Source of the DNA: Trichostrongylus colubriformis
Lineage: Eukaryota > Nematoda > Chromadorea > Rhabditida > Trichostrongylidae
Assembly (NCBI GenBank): GCA_963978905.1
Contig: OZ022257.1
Coordinates: 19,301,664 to 19,365,663, forward strand
DNA length: 64,000 nt
Direction: 5' to 3'
The notes below the pieces were generated by a model. That model was not told where the DNA came from and ran no database searches. It was given only the letters and a program-made list of their open reading frames with translations. Positions 46,881-61,100 of this stretch are shown piece after piece (the stretch's first letter is position 1; each line of letters opens with the position of its first letter). A program made the translations under genes and the position numbers.

Positions 46881-49127
46881 GTTTCTTGTATTTCATAGAA
46901 TGGTGAATATTTAAATGCGTTTCACCAAGAAAATACACCATAAGGGATGCCCAATTATTGCATTTTTGAATTGTCGAGGGCTCGTTAGAAAAGACATTAT
47001 AATCAATTGTGGGAAATTTTCGATAATTTTTACGAGTTCCCATGGATACCACCGATTTCTCTGGTGCAACCCGTCCAGTCAACGAACGTAGACTTTGTCT
47101 TTCTAGTTCATTAATTTTTTGAATACTTTACAAGTCTTTTACCGACAGCTCATTTTGTGCAGAAGCTTGGGAGCACATATCGCGCTCCCTATAAGGTGGA
47201 CATACCTTAACGACGATTAATGTAAACATTCGATAGGCGTTAGATAATTCGATGAGGGCACACCAAGACACCCGAATTAGGTCAGGTTGCTTGAGTTCGT
47301 GGAGGCCATACCCTGTTACGCAGTCAATTTACAACACGTGTAGCCAGTCATACATCTGCGGTGATCCAATTCGGGACACCTGGCCTCCACCTCATCGTCT
47401 AGAATGCTTGAGGTTGTGGCCAAAGCTTTGCCCAGTCCACTTCCATCAGAAAAGTTGAATATGCCGCACAGATTCTTAGCTAGGATGAAATGTGCCTGTA
47501 AAATTAGCTTTCATAAATAATTGCCGTTTCGAGCAATTTGTACAAGAATCGGCTTTTCTGCAAAAACACTTAACACCAGAGAAAAACTGGTAGCGATAAA
47601 GGTGGTGATATCAGATACAATACCGTAAAACCAGGCATAACAGTTTTGCTGCTTCTGTTTTGTTTTATGGGGAAATGCAGTGTGTCATATGGAAGCATAC
47701 TAAAGAGAGTGGTCTAAAATCGTTAGAGTGAATCGTCCAGTTCAGTTTAAAATGCGCTATATTTCAGTTTAAAAAACCTCAGTAAAAGCAGTAAGCCCTT
47801 TTTCTCTTGAAGCCGACTATCAACTTCTCGTTACGTTATCTCTGCATCTCTCAGAATAAACCATGCTACTACATACAAAACGCTTCGTATGTCTGGTCCC
47901 TCTCTCCGCCTACCTGTCCGTCCGTCCGTCTGTCACGAAACTAGGCATAACATAAAAGACAGTCTGTGGAGATGGGGACAAGTTTGGGATGGGTAGGGCA
48001 GTATCAAAGAGCACACACTGAGCAAGTTGAGCCCCTCCAACGATGGGTGGAACGTGCACTGGAATGTTCCGTTTGCCGACCGAAAATTTTTAACTGTTTT
48101 CCAGTATGACCCAAACGTGGGGGAAAGACGGATTAAGGTCAACGACAAGTTTTTGAAGGTCATGAAAAAGGCCCGGGGCTGTGGGCGGTGCACACCCGGA
48201 ATGGTCGCTCTGTACAACAAAAATTCATACATATCTCTGCCCTAACGAAGCCTTGAGACCAGGACAAAATCGATAAAGATGACCAGCGTCGAAGCCATTT
48301 TGAACATATTACAAGAGGCGGGGACCCGTCAAAAGTGGGCGTAGCGCGATGTGTCAATGGGTGCTGAAAGAATTCAAAGAAAAATGCAATTCCGATCGAC
48401 CCGCTGATGCCCATGATGTTGCGCGCGCAACAGAGTGCGCTACCCCAACTGGGATTATATAGTCGAAAGCCATCTCTTGTTTTGGCTTCAATAAAACTGA
48501 AAAATCAACATACAAAAGTCAAGCATGTGAAAAAAACATGAGCATTTTGAAAATTATGAATCTCTCGAAAGAGTCGAATAAAGATGTGCCGGAACCTTTT
48601 TCATTATTAAAAAAAAATAGTGGATTTCCGTCATTTCCGTGCTGTGTGGAGAACGACGGTCACTTTTTCCCTTGCAGTCACTTTTTCACAAATTTAACAC
48701 ACATATGACACTATATCAACTTTTTGGATCATGACAAAGCTAAAGTGCAGTAGTACCATCGATCTAACTAATAGTTCTGATAAGCGCTCCAGTTTTCCCA
48801 TACTTGGGCAGTAGATTGGGTTCTTCTAGACATTACGTTTTTGCTCCACCTTCAACCTCACACCCCTTGTTATGGAAGGTTCTCGAACGATTAACATTTT
48901 GGCGGTGCTATTACTGAGCTTGTTGGTCCTTCCTCCCTATTATTTGTATCATTTCTTCGATATTGCAACTATGTGACTGAGCTTGTAGTCCGCAGGAACA
49001 CCCTTGCATAGTTCTTGTCATCTTCACGCACCTTTAGCGCAAACAAATAAATGATTCATACAAGCTCTCCTTGATTACTTAACATTTGCAAAACATTAGG
49101 TTAATTCTGGCAGACATAACATTTCAG
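46881..49127. other. Sequence 5' of the NRF-6-like exons (intron or intergenic)
   Basis: No convincing exon seen. The segment 47910-48240 has a CCGTCCGTCCGTCTGTC low-complexity start and AAGTTTGGGATGGGTAGGGC, which resembles 49915-50010. If the exon at 46150 is real this is one intron. Confidence 0.35.
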
Positions 49128-52100
49128 CCAATGTTACTTTTCTGAAGAATGATGTACGGAATCAGTGGGTGGACGATGATGAGCATGAATCGCTTTTCAA
49201 TGAAGAGGAGGAGTTCGATGAGGAGGACATGCAAGTATAACACTGATTTTTTTCCACTTTATGAAACAAATTTCATCGTTTCTTCTGAGTCTTTCTTCCA
49301 TTTATGGGTACTTCTTTAATGAATTTCAGATCATGGGCTCGCTATTCACACAATTTTTGGCTGATTCCGAAACTCAACTTATACTAGACATGGATTTCTT
49401 CAAACACTTTTTCAACTATGCCGAGGCTTACAGGTCCTAGTTCACCGCACCTGTCCATTATTTCCGTTCTGCACTATATCTCCGTTCTGATTTTCCTTTT
49501 TTTCTTTATTCTCGCCACTATTTTCAGACATGGCATCGAAGAGGGCAATTTGGATTTGATGAGATACGCAGTGAAATTCGTAGATAAACTTAAAGAGTTT
49601 GATGTGTCTACAGGTAATTTATTGATTTCCATGATCAAAAGTGCGTCAGGATGTGCCCTCATATGCCAAGTTAAAGCGCTTCAGTTGAAAATATTTGGGT
49701 CGTAATGATATAGCAGTGAATGCATATTGCTCTGTCAACCTTCTTATCACCATTGAACCCTGATTAAGAGGTCGCAATGTGATTGGCATACTGATCGCTG
49801 GTTGCTGCTTTCCGATAATAGGGCTATTAGCCAAGAGGTTGACTTCGTATATTGCTTCTGGTTCGCTGGTATCATAACCTATACATAAACCAGTAGTTTA
49901 GTTGATCAATGTTCCTTTCTTTGTCTGTCCGTCCCACTGCTCGGTATCACAAGAAACACAGGTTGCACAGTTAAGTTTGGGTTGGGTAGGGCATGGTCCA
50001 TGATGTACACAGCGCACATGGACCATGTAGTAGTCCGCTCACAGTAGGCGGGGCGTGCGCTTCAATGTCCTCAGCTCATTGCAAAATTTCTTCTATTCGT
50101 CTAAAATTGTTCGGATTTTGGGAGGAGGTAGCGCAAGATGGGCCCGGGGTATTTAGCAGCTAAGAGAGAGCCGCCTTCTGTAAGCGGTGCGTGTTCCTGA
50201 CTGCAAATGTTCATAACTCGGCTTCAGAGCGGCCCAGAAACTGAGAAAAACGGTGGAGATCTGCTAGTTCTAAACCGGGGATCTAGCTCAGCTCGGAAGT
50301 TCTACTACTCATCCTAAAATTACGTGGATTTTGGGAGAAGGTAGAATGAGATGACTCCAGATGTTTGTAGCAGTGGAGGGAAACCCATCTTCAATGGGCG
50401 GAGATTGCTTAGTGTAAGTGGTGCTCACCACAAATGTTCATAGCTCGAGCCCAGAGCTGCATAGAGCGAGAAAAATTACAGAAGGATTTCAATGGATATT
50501 GATTGATTAAAATGGTTTTTGTAAGGATTGAAATGTTAGCGGGCCATACTCTTGACTTGGAGTCCTCATAGGAGTTGAAATCATACAGCAATGCATCACC
50601 GGCCCATATTGGCTAAATTATCGGTTTTAGTGTAAAAGGCTTAGTGGGGCTCATCGACCATACCACTCAGTGAGTGCCCTCATAGTAGATTTATTTTACA
50701 ACACTCAACATGAATATATATAAACGGGAGATGATCAGCGAGCCACTTCAATAGATATGAGCGGTGGCAGAAGTGAAAATTTCAGAAATCATATTGATCG
50801 ACATCGATCGAAATCATCGATCTTGTTGTAAATTATTACAGTCGTAGAAGGTAAATTGTGCGGAACTGAATTTTATCTGTTCCAATTCTCGGTTTTCGTA
50901 CGAAGGGCGGGAAGATATGACGGACTTCACCAGAGAAAGCGCTTTAAATGGGCAGTCCATCGACACAAATGCAACTTCTAATGATTCATAAGGGGCTATC
51001 GTCGTCAAACATATCGTTGATCAACTACTTTCCACGTTATTTTACGCACAATTCGCTTCCTACTAATGTCTCGAAATGCGATGCAGATCGCGAAAGAGTG
51101 CTGCTCTGAGAAGGATGTTCTCTGTAAAAAAGAAAGGTCACTATGAAGGGAGATCGTGGCGAAACCCGCCTTGAAAAGCGCGCTTTCGGGGTTTTATCGC
51201 GATCTTATCACGCTTCACTGGCTGAGTTGCTGTGGAGGGGCCAGCGTCCGCTGCTGTTTGGCATAACCCCTCGCCGTCGGCACCCATCTCTCAGCGGTTA
51301 GTGATACAGAGAGGGTGACAGGGAAGGAGTGAGAAGAACTGAAGGGGTATCATTCATCGCGTTCATTATGGTTTCATCTAAATCTTCCTCTGCTGTTGCA
51401 CTACTTAGCGCCTCGATATTTATACGACTTTCCACATCCCACGACCGGCCAAAAATGCCTCTCCGGTGTTTTCCATGCTAAGGATCACGTCCGTATAAAA
51501 TTGACCGTTGACCAAAAAAGGTAGCATGGCTGATCTCTTAGAAGCACATTTTACTCGTCAAGCACATGGGTGTTCAACGAGAGACCCGAACAAAAGAAGC
51601 GAGGCACAGTTGGGAGGACAGGACGAGAGGGAGGGATCAAGAGACGTCAAAGAGTAGGCAGCAATGGTGAACGAGGGCGACAGACATGACTGACTTCATA
51701 AGCCTCAAGCGTTTTAGTCAATTTATCTTCAGCCATGAAAATTGTGGAAAGTGCGTAACCACTGTAACTGCCCTTAGCTCTACCGACTCGTGGAAAACGT
51801 TGCGAGGGTAGGAATACACCTTCAATGTTGATCGACCCGTTTGATCTTTACCAAGGCTTTTCCAGCTTTCCCATGCAATAGAAATGATCCCCTTTTGAAG
51901 GAAGGCTTGTGCTTATCATGAAAGTAATTTTTCAACCATTCCAGATTTGGGGGAAAAAAATTTGGACGCACCTAACAGATAGAGATTATCACAAGAAATA
52001 AATAAACAAAACAGTCTGTCGACTAGCTACAGTGTGTGGTGTTGTAGATTGTTCATAGCTGCGGTATCAAAGAATTATGGGACATTCTAAACTATTAAAG

Positions 52101-55100
52101 AATTTTGGTGGGTAGCACGACTGTAGAAATACGTTTCAGCATGCCTCGCCGATTTACTACACTACGTGTGGACTGCTGTTGAGTATGCGACTCATGTTGA
52201 AGAGCATCGTAACTGTACGGACTGCAAGTGCACACCATTCTTCCAGCAAAGAAAGAACGAAAGGCAGTGGATATTCAACGGCAAGCGACTTATTGCATCG
52301 TTCTAAGATCAGCATTTTGTATCTCATAAAAGAGCTGGCTCCTTATGCGTGTATATCGTTAGGTCGAAATCTGGTTGTGCTGCGTCACACTCGCGGCGCC
52401 AACAGCGCGAGTTGCCACAGCCAGTTCTAAAAGACTAACACGGTACCATTCCGCTCAAGACGTAATGGGCTGGCACTGTGCCAGTCGAGTCTTCTAAGTA
52501 AGTAGTACTCAGACACTTTGAAGATACCCGGAGGGCCAATTCTGGCCTACGGTACCTGCTAGAAGTTCGGCGATTGCACCCACGACGCCTTACCAAGACG
52601 TCAATTGTGAATTATTAAAAACATTTTTTTTTCGTATGTCTTTGCTTATTCTTCTCCCTTTCACTGTTTCACTTGTTGAACATCATCGTGAACAAAATCA
52701 ATTCCGCCTTCTTTGTCCGCCGCCATTAGGCAACTCGGCCACTAAAAGGAATCGTCCACGAGAAAATAAGTTCATTTGCTACTCATATATTTTGTTGTAT
52801 TTCTAATGTGGGCCGCATGCAAAGATTCACGCGAAAAAAATGTGAATTCGGATAAGATCCAGCACCACAGTCCTGGCCGGGTGGGCGGGGCCTCCGAGCA
52901 AGTGCCCCCGCCGTGGTCCGCCGCGATCGGAGATGCGTTATAGGAATAGGAAGTTACGTGAACAGACTCACTCTCCGTTCCCAACCGCGGGGTTGAAAGG
53001 GCGGAGCTTTTACTCGGAGGTCTCGCCCACCCGGCCAAGAATTTGGGGAACCGTATCTGATAATAACATGATAACAATCATAATTAGTGAATAATTAATT
53101 CAGTAAATTTTCAAAGGAACCGGGAGCGGCTACAAGAAAGAGCAAGGAAGAGATGATCTTCTTGAATCGGAGGCTAAAAGCTATAATCCGTGGAAAAACC
53201 TGGATTCAAAAGCGCGATATTGTGGTCTGTACTCGCATCTCCTTCAATTGCAACAACACCTTTATCAGTTACTCGCTGTAGGAGATGTAATTTGATGTCC
53301 CATGTGGAATATTCATTCATCCATGGTGATGTGAAACAATTGAAACAACAAAGAGCAGCAATCGAGTGAAACAATTAATTTAAAATAAGCGAGGTGGAAG
53401 GAAAAAATGTGCGTGGTAAAAAAAACGTTGAATCCACACTCGACGGCTTAGCAGGGTGTCGTGTGTGCAATGTCTGCAGCCTAACGAACTGAAGCATTAC
53501 GATAGGTCTTACCGTAAGCCGAAATCGCCACCTTCCAGCGTCTTTAAAGACACCGGAAGGGTTAAATTTGTCAGATTGTGGCGTATGAAAATAGGGTGCT
53601 CAGCTATGTAACAGTAGAGAAGAAGCGAAATAAAACATTGGAAAAGCCGAGAGCCATGAACACGAAAACCCCTTCTCTCCAGCGTCCCTCTGCGTCACTA
53701 ACCGGGAGTAAACTGCAGACGGGCGGAGAAACTAAATTAGCCGGCCGCGAATGGTATCTCGCCCTCATATGCAACTCGCCCAGCTGATGAAGTGCAGAAC
53801 GACACGCTGTGCTGCGCGATCATGGAAAGACCCCAGGCTGCACTCCTGAAATGGACGGTTTGTTTTCAGAAAACATGTATTCCTGACTCATAGTTTCTCC
53901 TTACCCCTCTCGGTGCATGGAAGGGACTATGCGCTATCGCACGCAAAAACACTCGAATTCAACTCGCGAAGGCGACCGCGCGGAATTTTGACCAAACGAT
54001 ACACACCCCTTCCTTATTCTTACTCTTCTATGCCTTCATAGGCTTACCACCTAAAATATAATCGTTCCTTTTTCTTTCAGTACTGGATTCTATGGGAAAA
54101 GTACCGTCAGGAATCACTGCTGGGAATAACCTTTGGGTCGGATCATGGCATACATGCCGAAAGATCAATGTTATAAAAAATAGTCAAGGGTGGAGGTTTG
54201 CATTCGAAGCATAGTACGCTGAAAATGCTAAAGTGAGGCTTTGCAGGCAAAGATGGCACGGCCAGTATTGCATGGCACATCTGGAAGCTTATGAGAGAAA
54301 TAACCCCTTGAAAGCACTCGATGCCAGCGAAACTGTGGACGCTCATTGCTAGTGAGTTGCTGTTGCACAATATTTCAGAGATTTATCCGAGATTTCACCG
54401 CCTAGGGGATAGCAGACTTGCTTAGAAGGGTCACTACACTGATTGAAACGTTAGCAGGATGGTGCATGGATGTGCATGCATTCAAGTGCCACTCAAATAC
54501 CATTACTGTACCAGCAAAAGTCAATAGTGTGGCAATTTAGAGCACTAATGCCTCAAGATCCCACTAGGGGAAATGGGGTGTGTGCAGATATGACAGCGAA
54601 TCGCTTCGCGCCGTTTCACTCGCGGCGCCATCTGTACGACTCGCCGTATCGATTGCCCGTGGAAGCGGGCCGAGCGTGTCTGCGTCATGTGTGCGCTTCC
54701 ACTCATGCACACTGCCTCGCTTGAAGGCTGCCATGCCCTGCCACTGGCACTCGCACCCGCTGCGCCGCTCACGGCGGGCGGCCACGCGATTCGCTGTCAT
54801 ATCTGCACACACCCGGGGAAATGTTGGCTTATTTTGGAACATGATTGTAGAGGTTCTGAGTAGTACAACAGAACAGAATTACCGGTCTAAAAGCTGAAAA
54901 GCAAAATCCTTCTATCAAAGAAGTGCTTCCGCGCATTCTGCATCACTGAGATGGGTAATACGAATGGTAAGTCTATAAGGTGAGTCCGCCGTGAACATTA
55001 CTCTGCCCATCACTAAACCATCGAAAACTGAGTACGGCCGGAACAGGAAGCAACTATCTCTTCAAGAGTCACCTTTCATTTGCAAATATGTTTCTTTCCA

Positions 55101-58100
55101 GTTTTTCCTATTTCCGGTGATTTTCTTCGTTTCCCTAATGGTGCTTCTCAATCCCCACAAAATATCCATTCCCTCTATATGTGACGCAGAATGGAGATTT
55201 TCTTGCAAGTAGGATGACCTCCAGGTTGAAGAGAAAGCAGATCATTCCTATGTACTCGGCTCGGTTTCGAAGAAAACTCTAGGATGCTTGGAGAGAATTG
55301 CGTATTAGGCCGCGTTCATACTCTGCGGTGCCGGCGGCAGGGCGTGGCTTCGTGCCTCTGCGTCTCCGCCTATGCCACCTTGCCTCATTGCCAGCGTCGT
55401 TCCTTCTCCTCCCTTGTGCCACTCTACCTCGCTACCTGTAAAAGCAGTCACGCCCTGCCGGCGCTGAGTATGATGCGGCCTTAGGTGACACGTACGAAAG
55501 GGGCGCGGTCAGGTGACACAAGCAAAGGCGGCAGGGGATCATGATAGGATACAAGAGATGAGCATGGGGTGTTTATGTCTCACTTTTGCTCCAATATGCA
55601 TTGTAATCTGCTACAGCATTCTAACGCTGTAAGAGCGCTCTTCTTTGACCTCTCTTTTGGTATCCTTTCTGTCTGTTGCTAATGGTATGTTTTTCACAGC
55701 CACAAGGCGAACTCGAGCCTAGCAGAAGAGGATGATGGTCGGTGCTTCACACTGGTGCCGATGCTTAATTTCGGAGTGTGTATGCCAGATTCATGTACGA
55801 ACTATGACGTCACTCGAATGATCACTTTCGGTATGCTTTCGTTTCTTTACAATTATGCACATATTTTTTGAGAGCCGTTTGAGGCCTGTTTGCCCTTATA
55901 TCCCAGCACCGGTCGTCAGCATCGGAGGTGTCAGCACTTATGTTGAAGAGTTCTTAGCGTCACTAGCACAAAAGAATTTGCAGTTAGAACTTCAGCTGTT
56001 TTCCTAACATTGCATAAGATAAGGGGAAGAAGAAATTTGCAGTATTCTTCTCGCCTTACCATAACTCCCGTTAAGTTGCTACTCTTTTTAGGGTGTGTAC
56101 CCTTATGTCAGGATTACGCACTGCGGCATGTCGCAAGCGAAGCAATGCGGACGAGCTAAAGGCGCCATGTTGTTGAGTCCCGAAGCGATTACAAGTCAAC
56201 AGCGTATCGCGCTTCTAGCACTACCGTGCAATCGTTCTAAAACCCAACTACAGCGACGCGCGAAGCTCACACAGACCGCGTCGCGTGCCGTTCGTCTTTG
56301 TGCGAAATCCTGACATAAGGGTACACACCCCTATTCTTAACACCTGTCCCTCTACCACTCTTCAAACTGTTCTTTTTATGAAGAAATACGCTGACGGGCA
56401 AATTAGGAGAAGGGAATGAGGGATGGAAAGGCTGTACCTAGTGATTTGACCCGTGTTATCTTGATATGATTAGGAGAACATGTGGTCCACCGTTTTTAGC
56501 CGTTCGCCTTGCTGAAAGTGCAGCTGGTAGGGAAGCTGTCTGCAATGTGAATGTGGAGTGCCGTCACGAAAGCAAGGAGAATGCGATAAGCAGTAGCTGG
56601 TTGGCAATGGCAGCATTGTACGTACTTCTCGCATCACTTCAAGGCACATCTCTCGATGATCACATTTGTCAGCATGGCTTCTTGGGAAGTAATTCCTGGA
56701 TTACTATCCAGAATGCACCTTTTTGCGATGTAATGGCGTGCCATCACGGCGCTGGACACAGCCGGCCTGGGTTCGAAGCGGAGGTGACGCCGCTATGGCG
56801 TATCGTGGCGGCGCAGGTGTGCAACCAGGATGGGTAACCTAGGATGTAGTTCCTCAAGAAGTTAAGCCAGCTAACCTGTGGTTACTGCGAGATGTGCCTT
56901 TAACTGCTTTTATAGCATCGTCTTCCAGACCGATGCAGTTCTATACCATTAAGGTACTTTTTAACTTACACGTTGATCATGATGGTATTCGGAACTCTCT
57001 ATGATCTTTTCATTCACCAACAAGAAGTCGACATTCTACCAGCTTCAGAACGACGAACAAATCGTGAGTAGTTAGCTCTATTAGTCAAAAATTGATAAAA
57101 GTTACTCGTGACTTGTTCAAAGGAGCTAAATGAATCACAATTTGTCTCAGTTTCTTGCAGCTACAACCAAGATATTGAATTGTACGGTTAACGTTTTGGC
57201 CTTCTCTCTGAGCCTGGAATGTTAAAGGGAAATGTGGTAGACCTCCTAAACACTGCTTCCAACTTATAATAGTTCCACCAACCATTTAGATAGGCACGAG
57301 AACCACAACTGAGGAAGACTCACCTGCACAGATGTGTACCCTCTTGTCAGGATTTCGCACGACAACGAGCGGCGTGCGACGTAGTGTGTTTGAGCTGTGC
57401 ACGTCGCGTTAGTTGGTCTTAAAGACAGCATTAGGGGTGATGCGGTAATGGAGAAATCCCTACAAGAAGTCACTCACATGGTAGTCCTGGGCCTAAGAAG
57501 GCTACCTGTGGCGAAATCCCGGTGAAAAAGCGCCCATCCTAGCTGTTGAAACCCTGCAAAACGCCGCAACCATGCAGCGGTTCCGCCTCTTGGACACAGC
57601 GATCCCGCCTCCCGATGATGTAATTCCCGATTGACTGGGGTGGGAGCGGCCGAGGAGATGCGGCAGAATCGGAGGTTTTGCGGCGAGCTTTCGCAGTTTT
57701 AGCTTGAAACTCATTCAAAAAAAATAGATGTTGTCGTATTTCCAAACATTCCCCTGTGTTTACTTGGCAACATTCCAATGGAAAACTAGATCAGACTACT
57801 CCCCTCTTGATGGACAGGTCGTCCGCGTCGAGAATCAACAGTGGAAAAGGGGTCCTATTTCTCGGGTTTTGGGCCGTTTCCATCCGTTTTTTCTCCATAA
57901 TCCTGTTACTAGGCATCTCGACTTTCATATGCACTACTTCTTTTACTTTTCGTCCGACGTTCCCCTAATGCTGCCTTTAAAACGATTACACGCAAATGCT
58001 AGGGGCGCGATACGCGGTTGACTTGTAATCGCTTCGAGAGCCAACAACATGGCGCCTTTAGATCGTCCGCATTGCTTCGCTTGCGACATGCCGCAGTGCG

Positions 58101-61100
58101 AAATCCTGACATAAGGGTACACTCCCACTGTCGCTGAGACCCCCGCTACTTTGACTTAATTCATGGAAAGTCGATTTTGAAACCTACGAATCAGGATTTG
58201 TTAAATATTGGAAAATAGTTTTATTTGTCAGCAAAAATAAAAGGGCAGCAAACCGTCACAGTAGCTTTAGATGGTCTTTCTGTAATTAATTGTTCCTCAT
58301 GTACTTCCATGCTTGAAATTCTATCCGACACAATTCCAGACTTGTTCATACGTATAATCCTGGCGTACTCAGTCTACACAAATGGACTGGAGATCCTTCG
58401 CACACCAAAAAAAGACGTAAGTTTCTTTTTGCTCCTAAAAGTCGTGAACCATGTTTTTCCTGCTGATTAGGCTCCTTCAGGGTGAAGTCGACTGCCTTCA
58501 TGGAGTGCGCTTCCTGAGTATGTGCTGGATTATACTTGGACACACTTATTATTACATTGGAACGAGTCTTACATTAGGTAATAGAACGAAATTACTGGAA
58601 CTTTCTAAACAGTCTCCTCGTTGTTACGCCCCGAATACGATACCTCTTCTCTTACAACGATAGGGAAGAAGTGATACCATAGATTGATTGGAATGTGGAC
58701 TACTCTTCGAATACGCTGATTACACCTCACTCTTCTGTTCATACGCAAGCTTCTCTTTCGGGAGCACATATAAATTCTGGTATATATCAGAATATGCTTA
58801 ACTCTCAGTGAATCTACATCTAGCTATTTCCCTTCGTTCAGTTTGGGAGGGGATGAATCTAATACAAGTTTGCGGATGCAGCAGTACTCAGAACAGATGT
58901 TCGTTCGAAGTGCTGTTAGTTTCAAGAGATTTTAGGAAATGCACCAAGCATATTTCTCTAGGAGAGCTCCCATATGTCCACAAGAGTCTAAAACCAGCTC
59001 TCTGAAAAAAAAGGAAAGGAAGATTCACAAGCCAACCAAGACAACCCTGTCGAGTTCTAAACCTAACATGGAGGAGATTAAAGATTAGTAGCTGTCAAAA
59101 TATGGTGGAGCTAAATATTCTTAAATCGCTTACAGTTTAAAGGAAACGGGAAAGGAGACAAAGGAGGATGGGAGGAAATGATTGTTTCGAGACGAATCAT
59201 CGAGGTTGAAAGCGATAATTGGTAGAGAACCCGGTTTCAAAAGCGCGACGTTGTAGTTTGTATTCGTATCTCCCGCGTATCTCTTCGAATTGCAACCTCA
59301 CCTCTTCAAGTTGCTCTTTGTAGAAGATGTCATTTGTCGTCTCGGAGGATGTGGATCACTCATTCGTAATGATGTGAAATAAGTGAACAAAAAATTGGTG
59401 AGAGGGTAATTCACAATTCACACTCGACGTTTTAGCAGGATTTCGTGTGTGTAATTTTTGCAGTCCAACGAATTGCAAGCATCCAGGTCCTACCGTGGAC
59501 CAAAATTGCCCCTTCCCGGTGCCTTTAACAATGTTGAATGGACTGTTGTTGCGGCTTAGGGAGCAGAAGTCTCATATGTGTTAGCGATTCCCTTGGTGGG
59601 GGGTCGGTTCACTGTTTCAAAACTGAAAGTGCCTCCCTCCGGGAATCTGGTCGGCATGTGACATTGGTAATCGGGATTGACAAGTAAAACACCACAAAAA
59701 CTGACGGGAGACTTTCACGAAACGGTGCATTTAAAGACAAGTATCGAACTCACGACGCTTATGCAGAGCCTCTGGAACGAAACAGTGAGCCGCTGAGTTC
59801 CCGATGAATGACGATAGTGAACGATGACTTACTTCAAACCCAGCTTACCTTTTTTGAATGAGCATCACTTTTGAAAAAACTGTGATGACCGGTTGCTGGT
59901 CCCGGTTTGGACACCGAACGAAACAACGAGCTCAACAAGATGAAAGAAGGGCCCTAAAGTTATTCCGGAAGAAGGATGTCATTCTCGGTGGATGATGACA
60001 AAAGCTGCAAAAACCCACTGGTCCTGAACTACATCCATCTCCTTCGTGTGCGTGAAATCTTGAACAAAACATTGTGATGATGACCGGGGCCGGTCCCGGT
60101 GTGGATAACGAACGAAACCACGATCGACAAAATCAACAATGAAGGTCAGCTTATTACCAACTACTGGTTGTCGATGGCTAGCACTGACAATGAAGGCCCA
60201 AGGTAATCGGAGGAGATGGGGCATGAAGGAATGACGGCTAGGGCGGAGAGCAGAACCCAGAACGACTCCTTGATCCCTATGCCCATTTGCCTATTTTCCC
60301 GCGCTTTCCGCTGGAACAAGTGCTCAGGGGTGCAGGCTTTCGCCTCGGAAACGACTTGTGTGGCAATTATCCTAGCAGCAGCTCATCTTTTATGTAGGAT
60401 ACTGCGACACATTAAAAATTGCTTCTCACAAGAAATTTCATGAAAAGAAAAGAATGCAAAAATATTTCGCGATTCCAGACAACCTCATACCAACACTGAT
60501 CAACTTTCCACAGCACTTCTACACTCAAGTGATTGTTCAAGCAACTTTAGCCGTCGATTCATTCTTCCTTCTCAGGTTCGTTTGGCATAAAATCGTAGTT
60601 CGCAAAGGTTCTCAACGCGTAGCTTTCAGATTTTGGTGTTCTTACTTTCCTCCAAGATTACACGTTTCCAAACCAGCTCTTGTTTACAGTAACCTCGTCG
60701 TCGAATTAAATGTAACGATGCACGCACACGCTTTCAGTGTCACAGTGTACCAAAGATGATTGACTGGTTCCCGCGTCAGTAGCAAGGAAGTGCATAGTGT
60801 CGAATCATCTAAGTTTCTGGGGATTCGACCTACAGCCAATAGGTTGTACCTTTGCCGAGCCATGGGTGTCAGTCCCTGGAGCTTTCAGAGCCAAAGGAGA
60901 ATGCGCGACTCCACCAAACAGCCCAGGCCCGTCCAACCCAGACGTAATTGTTGGCAGATGGTGTTAACACTGGTAATAACGTGGCAAATGAGGCCTACGA
61001 TTTGTGTGGTAATATAAGGTAAGGAAGAGATGCTATTATAAAGGAGACGTTGACATGAGGGAATAGGTGATATCCTAGAGTTCCTTATGATACCAGCCAG

